Shown here: positions 25,273-33,879 of the stretch, one piece after another | Numbering within the stretch: position 1 is the first letter of the stretch | How the letters are laid out: every line of letters starts with the position of its first letter | Assembly: GCF_024710845.1 (NCBI RefSeq) | Contig: NZ_JANJTZ010000053.1 | Span: 186,001-250,000 of the forward strand | Origin: Mesorhizobium sp. | GTDB taxonomy: Bacteria; Pseudomonadota; Alphaproteobacteria; Rhizobiales; Rhizobiaceae | Direction of reading: 5' to 3' | DNA: 64,000 bases | The notes under the pieces: model-generated | Databases searched by the model: none | What the model was told of the DNA's origin: nothing | Seen by the model: the letters and a program-made list of their open reading frames with translations, nothing else | Translations under genes and position numbers: made by a program

Positions 25273-25871
25273 CAGTCGGTCCTGCCGGTCACGGTGGAAC
25301 GCGCCGCGAGGGGTCCGCCCCGCCAGAGATAGAGCGCCAGCAGCGGCTCGCCGGCGGTCTTCATCGCATGGCTGACATTCGACCGATGGTGGATCACTTC
25401 ACCCGGTTCGCGATAGGCAAAGTCGCCATCGCCCATTCGCCACATCGCGCCGGTGAGCGGGACGTAGATTTCCTCGGCCTCATGGTGATGGTCCGGATAG
25501 TGCACGTTCGGTCCCAGCAGGAGGAAGCCGCAGGCGACACTGTCGTCGGCGAAATGTCCCCGCGTTCCCACGAGTTCGACCCAGCCGTAATTGTCGATAA
25601 ACGCCGTGCCGAAATCATCCGCGGTGTAGGTCTGTCCCCAGCGGAGACGTTGCCCGCGCTCGGCAAGGAGCCGCGCGATCTCCTCGCCTGCGGTGCCTTC
25701 GGCGTTCGCCGCGCAGGCATCGAGATGGCGTAGACAGGCAAGCGAGGCGCTGTCGAGCTGTCGTTCGGGCAGATCCTCCGCCCAGGGTGAGATGAAGTCT
25801 GCGACGGTCGGCCCCAATCCACCGACGTAAGCACGAACCTCCGCAAGCAGCTCCTGTGCGATTTTTCCCAT
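25272..25871 (-). CDS. Cupin of the dimethylsulfoniopropionate (DMSP) lyase family (DddL/DddQ-like)
   Basis: A 199-residue cupin. The C-terminal half carries [27 protein letters not shown], read in two parts: [10 protein letters not shown] supplies metal-binding His and EEIYVPL supplies Glu and the Tyr used as catalytic base in characterised DddQ/DddL. The second box has a His in [12 protein letters not shown]. This matches the DMSP lyase Pfam family that splits DMSP into dimethyl sulfide and acrylate. Many terrestrial homologues have unproven activity, so a lyase on another betaine-like compound is possible. GGAGGGG precedes the ATG at 25871. It is translationally coupled to cobQ. Confidence 0.72.
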   Translation of the reverse strand: MGKIAQELLAEVRAYVGGLGPTVADFISPWAEDLPERQLDSASLACLRHLDACAANAEGTAGEEIARLLAERGQRLRWGQTYTADDFGTAFIDNYGWVELVGTRGHFADDSVACGFLLLGPNVHYPDHHHEAEEIYVPLTGAMWRMGDGDFAYREPGEVIHHRSNVSHAMKTAGEPLLALYLWRGGPLAARSTVTGRTD

Positions 25872-25998
25872 TCGCTCCCCTCCGCGCGCTAAATCGTGCA
25901 CACCGGTTGCTGCAGATAGGTGTGGGCGAGCCGGTTGCACGACCTTTCCATTGGTCTAGACTGTCGCGCCAACAAGACAAGATGCCAGGGAGGCGAGC

Positions 25999-27174
25999 AT
26001 GGACGCGACGGTCGACCAGGCCTCGGGCCAATTCGAGCTGAATGCGGATCAGCGCGCGATCCAGGAGATGGCGGCGGCCTTTGCCGAGGACCGTGTTGCG
26101 CCGAACGCGCTCGAATGGGACAGGAAGCGTTATTTCCCGTCCGACGTTGTGCGCGAAACCGGGGCGCTCGGCCTTGGCGGCATCTATATCCGCGACGATG
26201 TTGGCGGTTCCGGCCTTGGCCGCATGGACGCCGTGCTGATCTTCGAGGCGCTGGCACGGGCCTGCCCGGCCTTTTCCGCCTTCATCTCGATCCACAACAT
26301 GGCCGCCTGGATGATCGACACCTTCGGCGACGAAGATCAGCGCCAACGTTTCCTGCCGAAGATCACCTCGATGGAATGGCTGGCAAGCTATGCGCTGACC
26401 GAGCCGTCGGCGGGGTCCGATGCGGCGGCGCTGAAAACCCGAGCTGTGCGCGGTCCAGGCAATGGGGCCGATTATACGCTCAACGGCACCAAGCAGTTCA
26501 TCTCGGGCGCCGGCGACAACGACATCTATGTCGTCATGGCCCGCACCGGCGAGGATGGTCCCAAGGGCGTGTCCACCTTCGTCATCCCGAAGGACGCACC
26601 GGGCCTCAAGTTCGGCGCGCTGGAATCGAAGATGGGCTGGCACATGCAGCCGACCCGGCAGGTGATCTTCGAAGACTGCAAGGTGCCTGCGGAAAACCGG
26701 CTCGCGGACGAAGGCATGGGTTTCCGCATCGCCATGGCCGGGCTCGATGGCGGCAGGTTGAACATTGCCGCCTGCTCGCTCGGCGGCGCCCAGTCAGCGC
26801 TCGACAAGGCGCTTCAATATGCATCCGAACGCCAGGCGTTCGGCCAGGCCATCGACCGTTTCCAGTCGATGCAGTTCAGGCTCGCCGACATGGAGACGGA
26901 GCTTCAGGCGTCCCGCATCTTCCTCTACGCCGCCGCCACCAAGCTCGATGCCAAGGCGCATGACGCCGGCAAATGGTCCGCCATGGCCAAGCGCTTCGTT
27001 ACCGACGCCGGCTTCAAGGTCGCCAACGACGCCCTCCAGGTTCTGGGTGGCTACGGCTATCTGCACGATTACGGAATCGAGAAACTGGTGCGCGATCTTC
27101 GCGTCCATCAGATCCTCGAAGGCACCAACGAGATCATGCGCGTCATCATCGCGAGGCATTTGATCGGGAGGTAG
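25999..27174 (+). CDS. Acyl-CoA dehydrogenase, isobutyryl-CoA dehydrogenase type
   Basis: A 391-residue FAD-linked acyl-CoA dehydrogenase. The family signatures are ALTEPSAGSDAAALKTRA and the C-terminal QVLGGYGYLHDYGIEKLVRD, with ILEGTNEIMRVIIAR at the end. Its close association with 3-hydroxyisobutyrate dehydrogenase points to isobutyryl-CoA dehydrogenase of valine breakdown, converting isobutyryl-CoA to methacrylyl-CoA. The ATG at 25999 follows AGGGAGG. It is divergent from the cupin-cobQ pair, with 127 bp between the starts. Confidence 0.88.
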   Translation: MDATVDQASGQFELNADQRAIQEMAAAFAEDRVAPNALEWDRKRYFPSDVVRETGALGLGGIYIRDDVGGSGLGRMDAVLIFEALARACPAFSAFISIHNMAAWMIDTFGDEDQRQRFLPKITSMEWLASYALTEPSAGSDAAALKTRAVRGPGNGADYTLNGTKQFISGAGDNDIYVVMARTGEDGPKGVSTFVIPKDAPGLKFGALESKMGWHMQPTRQVIFEDCKVPAENRLADEGMGFRIAMAGLDGGRLNIAACSLGGAQSALDKALQYASERQAFGQAIDRFQSMQFRLADMETELQASRIFLYAAATKLDAKAHDAGKWSAMAKRFVTDAGFKVANDALQVLGGYGYLHDYGIEKLVRDLRVHQILEGTNEIMRVIIARHLIGR

Positions 27175-27272
27175 GGGAATAGGGCAGTAAGGCAGTAGGG
27201 GAAGGTCGGCCGCGGCCCTGCCCCATCCCTCTTCCTCCTCACGAGCCTTATTGCCCCACTGCCCTATTCCCC
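27174..27272. repeat. Inverted repeat between the acyl-CoA dehydrogenase gene and mmsB
   Basis: The left arm at 27174-27194 (GGGGAATAGGGCAGT, then a divergent pair, then GGCA) is repeated in inverse at 27252-27272, with 19 of 21 positions matching; the GGGAATAGGG unit continues past both arms. The element overlaps the stop codon of the upstream gene and leaves a ~57-bp central loop. It looks like a small dispersed palindromic element inserted in the operon gap. Confidence 0.7.
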
Positions 27273-27298
27273 TATTCCCTTGTTTTCGGAGGAAACCA

Positions 27299-28177
27299 AT
27301 GACCACTATCGCCTTCATCGGCCTCGGCAACATGGGCAACCCCATGGCCGCCAACCTCGTCAAGGCCGGCCACACCGTTTTTGGTTTCGACCTCGTTCCG
27401 GCCAATCTCGACGCCGCGACGAAAAACGGCGTCACGGTGATGGCCAATGCGCCCGCGGCGGTGAAGGACGCCGACATCGTCATCACTATGCTGCCGGCCG
27501 GCAAGCACGTCCTGTCCGTCTATGAGGACATCGCGACAAAGGCGAAGCCGGGCGCGCTGTTCATCGATTCCTCCACCATCGATGTCGATTCGGCACGCAA
27601 GGCTCACGCGATTGCCGCGCGGCACGGCCTGCTCTCGGTTGACGCGCCGGTGTCCGGCGGCACCGGCGGCGCGACCGCCGGCACGCTGACCTTCATGGCC
27701 GGCGGCTCGAAGGAGGCGTTCGCCAAGGCGGAGCCGATCCTGAAGCCGATGGCAGGCAAGATCGTCCATTGCGGCGACGCCGGCGCCGGTCAGGCCGCCA
27801 AGATTTGCAACAACATGATCCTCGGCATCTCGATGATCGGCGTCGGCGAGGCCTTTGTGCTCGCCGAAAAGCTCGGCCTGTCGCACCAGGCGCTGTTCGA
27901 CGTGGCGTCCACCTCGTCGGGTCAGTGCTGGTCGCTGACCACCTATTGCCCGGTCCCCGGCCCCGTCCCGACATCGCCGGCCAATCGCGATTACAAGCCC
28001 GGTTTTGCGGCGGCGCTGATGCTGAAGGATCTGAAGCTCGCGCAGGAGGCAGCCTCCTCGTCGGGCGCGGTTACGCCGCTCGGTGCGGAAGCGGCGCAGC
28101 TCTACGCGCTCTTCGCGGCGCAGGGCGGCGGCGACACCGATTTTTCGGGCATCATCCGCTTCCTGCGCGGCGAATGA
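27299..28177 (+). CDS. mmsB: 3-hydroxyisobutyrate dehydrogenase
   Basis: A 292-residue NAD-dependent dehydrogenase with the N-terminal motif FIGLGNMGNPMAANLVKAGH, the substrate-binding DAPVSGGTGGATAGTLTFMAGG, and the catalytic Lys in GAGQAAKICNNMILG. It oxidises 3-hydroxyisobutyrate to methylmalonate semialdehyde in valine catabolism, downstream of the enzyme encoded by the preceding gene. The ATG at 27299 is preceded by GGAGGAAA. It is the last gene of the pair; a hairpin follows the stop. Confidence 0.93.
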   Translation: MTTIAFIGLGNMGNPMAANLVKAGHTVFGFDLVPANLDAATKNGVTVMANAPAAVKDADIVITMLPAGKHVLSVYEDIATKAKPGALFIDSSTIDVDSARKAHAIAARHGLLSVDAPVSGGTGGATAGTLTFMAGGSKEAFAKAEPILKPMAGKIVHCGDAGAGQAAKICNNMILGISMIGVGEAFVLAEKLGLSHQALFDVASTSSGQCWSLTTYCPVPGPVPTSPANRDYKPGFAAALMLKDLKLAQEAASSSGAVTPLGAEAAQLYALFAAQGGGDTDFSGIIRFLRGE

Positions 28178-28194
28178 GCGAACCTTTCGCTCAT
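28174..28194 (+). terminator. Hairpin at the mmsB stop codon
   Basis: ATGAGCGAA and TTCGCTCAT form a perfect 9-bp stem with a CCT loop, beginning at the stop codon of mmsB. CTTAAT follows rather than a T-run, so it may protect the mRNA end rather than terminate by itself. Confidence 0.45.
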
Positions 28195-28414
28195 CTTAAT
28201 GTAAGTATACGGAAATTAACGAAGATTTTCGCTGCTTCGACGAGAAAGATCGGCGATTCATCCTTTGCTAAGCACTCGATAACCGCCCGGTAACGATATG
28301 CCTCTAGAACGGATGGCGAGGCGGAGATCAACGACCCGCCCGGTTCCGGATCAGGTCTCGCGTCCCGGAACCCGAAGTTTTCGAGTGTAGCGCTTCCTGC
28401 GTATCGGGGCATTG

Positions 28415-28447
28415 GCCGCGTCCTTCCGGAAGACCGGAGGCGCGGCT
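28415..28447 (+). terminator. Candidate Rho-independent terminator between convergent genes
   Basis: GCCGCG and CGCGGC enclose CCTTCCGG-AAGA-CCGGAGG, giving a long GC-rich stem with one bulge, followed by TTTTGT on the plus strand. It would stop transcription coming from mmsB before the convergent Coa1-family gene. The remaining 28195-28414 stretch holds no convincing gene. Confidence 0.5.
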
Positions 28448-28479
28448 TTTGTGCATCTCGATTGCCGATCGACCTACCT

Positions 28480-29124
28480 TCAGAGGTCGATCGCCGCGTT
28501 CGGAATCTGGACGTTGTTCTTGTTCCGCAGCACGATCGGCACATTGCTGCCGTCCGCCCGCACGACCAGCAGCAACAGATCCCAGGCGCCGCCTGTCTTA
28601 ACGGCTTGCACATAGGCGCTGCCTGCGCCTTTCGAACCGGAGAGCGGAATGGACAGTTCAGCCCGGCCCGTTCCGCCGGCGGACACGGAAATGTTGCCCC
28701 AGACCCAGAAGCCGGCCGCGATGTCGTCGCCGAGCGCCTGTTTGACCTTCTCGTCGGCCTGGATGAGCTCCATGCTCATCTGGTAGGCCTCGCTGCGCTT
28801 CATCATCGGGACGATGCTGGCGAATAAACCGGCTGCGCCACCGATCACGACGAGCCAGATCGCCAGCCCGGCAATCGCCCATCTGCGCTGCGTCTTGCGG
28901 AAATGCTCCGCATCCCGCCAGTAGCGGTTGCGCCAGGCCCAGCGGCTGCCGCGCATGCCGAGCACGATCATCATGATGACATTGATGCCGGGAATCAGCG
29001 CCAAAAGCGCGATCAGCGTGCTGTTGCCGATGCCCCAGATCCAGTTGAGGAGGAAGGCCCCCCAGTTCCATCGGTCCAGCTCAGGCGGAATCTCGGCCGG
29101 ATTGTTCAAGGGTTCACTCGCCAT
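28480..29124 (-). CDS. Coa1-family membrane protein (cytochrome c oxidase assembly factor 1-like)
   Basis: A 214-residue protein with two N-terminal membrane stretches (WNWGAFLLNWIWGIGNSTLI, then LLALIPGINVIMMIVLGM), a third at IAGLAIWLVVIGGAAGLFAS, and a C-terminal periplasmic domain of the Coa1 type (GNISVSAGGTGRAELSIPLSG, then GSAYVQAVKTGGAWDLLLL). In mitochondria Coa1 helps assemble cytochrome oxidase; bacterial members are widespread and unstudied. I start at ATG 29124, since the upstream 36 codons are unlike the family. Followed upstream by the AT-rich island. Confidence 0.65.
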   Translation of the reverse strand: MASEPLNNPAEIPPELDRWNWGAFLLNWIWGIGNSTLIALLALIPGINVIMMIVLGMRGSRWAWRNRYWRDAEHFRKTQRRWAIAGLAIWLVVIGGAAGLFASIVPMMKRSEAYQMSMELIQADEKVKQALGDDIAAGFWVWGNISVSAGGTGRAELSIPLSGSKGAGSAYVQAVKTGGAWDLLLLVVRADGSNVPIVLRNKNNVQIPNAAIDL

Positions 29125-29379
29125 TTCAGCTCCGCGTGTCGGTTTTTTCAAACCGACCGTAGGCCTTGCGCGACATGACCTCAATCGTGTTGAGAGCGCC
29201 ATCGACAGGAAGCGGCACGAGTCCGCATTCATAGCCGGACAATTCGAGGGGCCAAGCTTAGCGACTCAGGACGTCGCCGGCCAATCCGGCGGCGCGTTGG
29301 TCGATTTCCAATCCGGCACCGCGGCGACGTCGAGGCATCTGACGTAGCGTCTGCAAGGAGATAGGTTGCGGAGGGAGCG

Positions 29380-29660
29380 CTTCCAGATCCGCCGGTTTGA
29401 TTTGCACGCTAATAATCCTCATGCTCGTACCGCTAACTCGTATAATTTGCATACACTCTTTTTATAAAATAGAATAGATTGAAATGCATATAAATAGATC
29501 CATCGGCATAACGTTTGTATACATGCGTCGATTAGGCCAAAATATACTTCGCACACTAATAATCCAATACTTAACTAAGATGAAAACTGCAGACCTGTTA
29601 TCAAATTTACCCCCCGAAATAAACCATCGATTAATGCGGGAATTCTATCCTTTCCGTAGA
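29380..29660. other. AT-rich non-coding island upstream of the tadE/tadG genes
   Basis: This stretch is conspicuously AT-rich in a GC-rich window, with runs such as CTCTTTTTATAAAATAG and many ATATA steps, and no plausible gene. It probably contains the promoter and regulatory sites for the pilus genes, or marks an insertion boundary. I could not assign a definite -35/-10 pair. Confidence 0.6.
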
Positions 29661-29678
29661 GGGTTTGGAGGGGTCCGC

Positions 29679-30112
29679 ATGAGAAGTCTTAGTGCCAGCC
29701 GCAATTTTGCCGGGTCCGTCGACGGGGCGACCGCAGTAGAGTTCGCGATGATCGCGCCCGTATTCATCGCGTTCATGCTGGGCATGACTGCCTACGGCAT
29801 CTATTTCGGCGCCGCGCACTCCGTGCAGCAGCTGTCCGCGGACGCGGCGCGCGTCGCCCTGGCGGGAGTGAACGACACCGAGGCACGAACCTCGTCCGGG
29901 ACTATGTGAAGAAGAACTCCGAGGACTATCTCTTCCTCCGCACGGACGCGATCACCGCCAACGTTTCGGCGAACGCCGCCGATCCTTCGCAATCCAATGT
30001 GTCGATCTCCTACGACGCGAGGCTTCTGCCGATCTGGAATCTCTACCCGCCATTGCCCCTTCCGGGTCAGACGATCAGCCGAACATCCACGATCCGCATT
30101 GGGGGGATTTGA
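29679..30112 (+). pseudogene. tadE: TadE-family pilus assembly gene, frameshifted
   Basis: Two overlapping frames together make one TadE-like protein of about 144 residues. Frame 1 from ATG 29679 gives the N-terminal part with the TadE signature GATAVEFAMIAPVFIAFMLG and its membrane helix, ending in GVNDTEAR. The next part, NLVRDYVKKNSEDYLFLR and on to RTSTIRIGG, is read in the -1 frame from about 29890 to the stop at 30112. Loss of a single base near 29885-29890 (CACGAAC where CACGAAAC would restore the frame) explains it. TadE proteins are pseudopilins or pilus-anchor proteins of the Flp/Tad system. Either a true pseudogene or a sequence error. Confidence 0.75.
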
Positions 30113-30114
30113 AC

Positions 30115-31860
30115 ATGCAAGATCCGGCTGCTTTCTCCGTCCGCCTCCGCCGTGCCCGCGCCAAGTTCGCCTCCGGCACTTCCGGCAACATCGCCATCAT
30201 GGGTGCGGCGTTCTTCTCGACCGCGCTCGTCATTGCGGCGTTCGCGGTGGATGAAGTCGCGCTGCACCTCGAGAAACGTCGTCTTCAGAGCATCACGGAC
30301 ATCGCCGCCATCCAGGCCGCGCGCGTCCCCGGCTCGGCGGATGCCCTTGTCCTGCAGACGCTGATCGACAACGGCATGTCCGGCGCGGAGCAGAAGGCAA
30401 GTGCCGGGGATCTGTCGACCTGGTTGCTTGGAGATAGTCACCGCGCGACCTATGAGCTCAAGGTCGGGCGGTATGTCGCCGATCCGGCGATCGCCCCGGA
30501 CAAGCGGTTCATTCCGAACGGCGAGCCGGCGGATGCGGTCAAGGTGATCACCCGCAAGAGCGGCACCCTCTTCTTCGCCGGCAGTTTCATGGACAAACCG
30601 CTGATCTCGACCACCGGCACGGCCTATGCGTCGTCGCAGGCGGCGTTCTCGATCGGCTCGCGCCTCGCCAGCCTTGACGGCGGTCTCCTGAACGCACTCC
30701 TCAACGGCCTTCTCGGCACCAACATCTCGCTCAACGTGATGGACTATCGCGCTTTGGTCGACGCTCGGATCGATGCGCTCAAATTCCTGGACGGTCTCGC
30801 GGCGGAAATCGGCCTCACGGCTGCCACCTACGACGATGTCCTGAACTCGTCCGTCACGGTCGGCCAGATCGTCGAGGTCATGGCCGACATGACCGACCCC
30901 GCCGACCTGACCGCCTCCGCTGCCTTGAAGAAGATCCTGAAAGGGAATCCGTCGGCGAAACTGACTATTCCGGTTGGGCAACTGATCGAGGTCGGCACAC
31001 TGCGCGCGGTTCGTGTCGGAGCGAAGCCCAGCGGGATAGCCGCCATGTTCGACGCTATGCAGATGCTGACCGCGTCCGCGGCCCTCGCCAATGGCGAGCA
31101 TCAGATAGCCGTCTCATTGGGCGTGAACGTTCCGGGCCTCACGAGCGTGGGTGTCCGTCTTGCGATCGGCGAGCCTGAGCAGAAGACGGCGTTCCTGTCT
31201 GTCGGCGAGAAGGGCGACACGGTCCACACGGCGCAGACGCGGCTGTTGATAGAGGCAAAAGTCGGCGGCGAGGGCATACTGGCGGGGGTTACGATCCAAC
31301 TGCCGATCTATATCGAACTCGCCTATGCCGACGCCAAGCTGGCGAGCGTCTCCTGCCCGGCCGGCACGCCCGAGAGCGCTAAAGTGACGGTGACGGCCAA
31401 GCCCGGCGTCGCCCAGTTGTGGATCGGGAACGTCCCGACCGCCGATCTCACAGACTTTTCCTCCTCGCCCGTCGACGGATCCGCCAAGCTGGTGGATGTC
31501 CTGGGCATCAAGGTCAACGCCACCGCCCATGTCGCGGCGACGAACGTCAAGGCCAAGGACCTGACATTCAGCCACAATGACATCTTGAACCTGACCGCGA
31601 AATCGGTCTCCACGAGCAACCTCCTGGAGACCGCGGTGTCTTCGCTGCTCGGCGACCTCAGCCTCAGCGTGCAGGTTGGCGGGCTGCAGATCGGCCTGTC
31701 GGGGCTGGTCAGCACAGCGCTCGGAAAGACCCTGTCGGCCGTCTCCGCTCCCATGGACTCGCTGGTCTACAACCTGCTGCTCGCCCTCGGGATCAAGATC
31801 GGCGAGGCGGACGTGCGCGTGAACGGCGTCGCCTGCCAGCGCGCCGTCCTGGTTCAGTAG
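30115..31860 (+). CDS. tadG: TadG-family pilus assembly protein
   Basis: A 581-residue protein with the TadG N-terminus: a cytoplasmic segment, SGNIAIMGAAFFSTALVIAA and a membrane helix followed by VDEVALHLEKRRLQSITDIAAIQAAR. The rest is a long exported domain of 500 residues with beta-rich repeats and one late Cys pair (SCPAGT and GVACQRAV). TadG anchors Flp-type pili in the envelope; the large C-terminal domain here is distinctive of the DUF2134-type variants. ATG 30115 has GGGGGGA 7 bp upstream and lies 3 bp after the tadE stop. No other tad genes (cpaB, cpaF, etc.) occur in the window. Confidence 0.8.
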   Translation: MQDPAAFSVRLRRARAKFASGTSGNIAIMGAAFFSTALVIAAFAVDEVALHLEKRRLQSITDIAAIQAARVPGSADALVLQTLIDNGMSGAEQKASAGDLSTWLLGDSHRATYELKVGRYVADPAIAPDKRFIPNGEPADAVKVITRKSGTLFFAGSFMDKPLISTTGTAYASSQAAFSIGSRLASLDGGLLNALLNGLLGTNISLNVMDYRALVDARIDALKFLDGLAAEIGLTAATYDDVLNSSVTVGQIVEVMADMTDPADLTASAALKKILKGNPSAKLTIPVGQLIEVGTLRAVRVGAKPSGIAAMFDAMQMLTASAALANGEHQIAVSLGVNVPGLTSVGVRLAIGEPEQKTAFLSVGEKGDTVHTAQTRLLIEAKVGGEGILAGVTIQLPIYIELAYADAKLASVSCPAGTPESAKVTVTAKPGVAQLWIGNVPTADLTDFSSSPVDGSAKLVDVLGIKVNATAHVAATNVKAKDLTFSHNDILNLTAKSVSTSNLLETAVSSLLGDLSLSVQVGGLQIGLSGLVSTALGKTLSAVSAPMDSLVYNLLLALGIKIGEADVRVNGVACQRAVLVQ

Positions 31861-31893
31861 CCCCTTCGCCGCTGCGTCCGGAACGGCGGCGGC

Positions 31894-32304
31894 TCAACCC
31901 TTGGGCAGGAATTGCGAATCGACCGGTGGACGCAATGCGTTCGCCAGCCGGTTCGTCTCGTTCGCCTTTCCTGCCACGGCCATGACTTCCATCAGCATCG
32001 CGTCGGTCATCCCCTTCGCACGCGCCGAGGCGGTATGCGAATAGGTGCAGTATTCGCATCCGTTCGTCGCAGACACAGCGATGTAGATCAGCTCCTTGGT
32101 CAGCGGGTCGAGCGCGCCCGGCCCCATGACCACCTTCAGCGCTTCCCAGGTGCGCTTCAGGTTTGCCGGGTCGTGCGCCAGCACCTTCCAGAAATTGTTG
32201 ACCCAGTCGCTCTTCCGCGTCGCCATGATGTCGTCGTAGACGGCGCGGACCTCGGCCGAAGCGTCAGCATATTCGACCAGCGGGACGATCGATGGATTGC
32301 TCAT
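31894..32304 (-). CDS. AhpD-like/carboxymuconolactone decarboxylase family protein
   Basis: A 136-residue helical protein with the AhpD-type redox site in NGCEYCTYSHTASARAKGM (Cys-x2-Cys and a nearby His) and the preceding LTKELIYIAVSA helix. Such proteins reduce peroxides or act as uncharacterised oxidoreductases. I use the ATG at 32304; its first base is the last base of the aminotransferase stop (TGATG), so the two proteins are translationally coupled and probably act together. Confidence 0.88.
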   Translation of the reverse strand: MSNPSIVPLVEYADASAEVRAVYDDIMATRKSDWVNNFWKVLAHDPANLKRTWEALKVVMGPGALDPLTKELIYIAVSATNGCEYCTYSHTASARAKGMTDAMLMEVMAVAGKANETNRLANALRPPVDSQFLPKG

Positions 32305-33683
32305 CACGCTCTCCCCAGGTCGCGGGCGGCGAGATCGAGCGCCTTCTCGATCCGGCCGGCGGCGATGTCGATCGTCTCTCGGGTCCAGATCAGCGGCGGT
32401 GAGAGGATCATGGTATCGCCGGTCGCCCGCAGCATCAGGTTTTGCGCGATGGCATGGTCGCGCACCCTGACCGCGGCGCTGCCCGAGGGCAGGAAGCGCT
32501 CGCGCGTCTCCTTGTCGGCGACGATCTCGATCGCACCGAGCAGGCCGAAGGTGCGCACCTGTCCGACGATCGGATGGGTCGAGAGCCGTTCCATCAGCGT
32601 CTTGCGGAAATAGGGGCCGGTGTCGTTCCGTACGCGGTCGACCAATCCCTCCCGCTCGATGATCTCGAGGTTCTTCAGCGCCACCGCACAGGCGACGGGA
32701 TGTCCCGAATAGGTGTAGCCGTGGAAGAACTCGCCACCCTTGTCTACCAAGGTCGATGCAATCCGGTCGCCAATGAAGAGGGCCGACAGCGGCTGGTAGC
32801 CCGAGGTCAGCGCCTTGGCCGTGGTGATCGTGTCTGCCTCAATGCCCATCGACTGCGCCGCGAACCACTCGCCGGTGCGGCCGTAGCCGGTGATCACCTC
32901 GTCGAGCATCAGCAGGATGTCATATTTCCGGCAGATCCTCTGGATCTCTGGCCAGTAGCTCTCCGGCGGGATCTTGACGCCCCCCGCCCCCATGATCGGC
33001 TCGCCGATGAACGCGGCGACGTTGTCGGCCCCCGCCTCGAGGATCGCCTCCTCCACGGCCCGCGCGGCGCGGATGCCGAAATCGAAGTCGCTTTCGCCCG
33101 GCAGAGCCAGCTCGAAAGCGTAGGGCGGCATCACATGGACGATATTCGGCACCGCGCCGCCAAGCTGCTCGTGCATATGCGACATGCCGCCGAGCGACGC
33201 GCCGGCGATCGTCGAGCCGTGATAGGCCATCTGGCGCGATATGATGCGGTTCTTCTCCGGCCTGCCCTCCAACGCCCAGTAGTGACGAACGACGCGCAGC
33301 GCTGTGTCGTTGGCCTCGGATCCCGAGGAACCGTAGAAGACCTGGTTCATGTTCGGAGGCGCGATCTCAGCCAGCTTCTGGGAGAGCAGAACCGGCATCG
33401 GAGTCGAGCATTTGAAGAAGGAGTTGTAGTAGGGCAGTTCCTTCATCTGTTCGTAGGCGGCCTCGGCCAGCTCAGTGCGGCCGTACCCGGCGTTGACGCA
33501 CCACAGGCCCGCCATGCCGTCGAGGATTTCGTTGCCCTCGGAATCGTAGATGAACGCCCCGTTGGCACGCACGATCATGCGCGAGCCGGCGTGCCGCAAT
33601 TCCTTGTGGTCGGTGAACGGGTGGAGATGATGCGCGGCATCGATCTCCTGCAACTGCTTCAGGGAAAAGTTCTGGTAGGACAT
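32304..33683 (-). CDS. Class III (omega) aminotransferase
   Basis: A 459-residue PLP-dependent class III aminotransferase. The catalytic Lys is in TITTAKALTSGYQPLSALFIG, the PLP Asp in LLMLDEVITGYGRTG, and the phosphate-binding FYGSSGSEANDTALR is present. The N-terminus (LKQLQEIDAAHHLHPFTDHK) resembles omega-amino acid/putrescine-pyruvate transaminases (SpuC type), which take an amino group from a terminal amine to pyruvate. The ATG at 33683 matches this family start. Exact amine donor unknown. Confidence 0.88.
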   Translation of the reverse strand: MSYQNFSLKQLQEIDAAHHLHPFTDHKELRHAGSRMIVRANGAFIYDSEGNEILDGMAGLWCVNAGYGRTELAEAAYEQMKELPYYNSFFKCSTPMPVLLSQKLAEIAPPNMNQVFYGSSGSEANDTALRVVRHYWALEGRPEKNRIISRQMAYHGSTIAGASLGGMSHMHEQLGGAVPNIVHVMPPYAFELALPGESDFDFGIRAARAVEEAILEAGADNVAAFIGEPIMGAGGVKIPPESYWPEIQRICRKYDILLMLDEVITGYGRTGEWFAAQSMGIEADTITTAKALTSGYQPLSALFIGDRIASTLVDKGGEFFHGYTYSGHPVACAVALKNLEIIEREGLVDRVRNDTGPYFRKTLMERLSTHPIVGQVRTFGLLGAIEIVADKETRERFLPSGSAAVRVRDHAIAQNLMLRATGDTMILSPPLIWTRETIDIAAGRIEKALDLAARDLGRA

Positions 33684-33879
33684 TGTCTTGCGCCTCTTTG
33701 CTGAATCGATCCGGCAAGGCCGGGGCGGATTCAGGACGCGGGCGGCGAATAGCCGATGCGGGCACACAGCCGCAGCAGTTCGACGCGCAGCGTCCGCCTG
33801 GACGGCGTCGAAGGATGACCGGCAAGATATCGGCGGCGGGCGCTCATGGCGCGAATGTAGTCGAAGCTCCTTGACCCTA

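Noticed and set aside
33731-33847. 38-codon minus-strand frame (MSARRRYLAGHPSTP...)
   Set aside because: Its AAGGAG is about 18 bp upstream, too far for a normal start, and no relatives are recognised; it may be real but cannot be supported.
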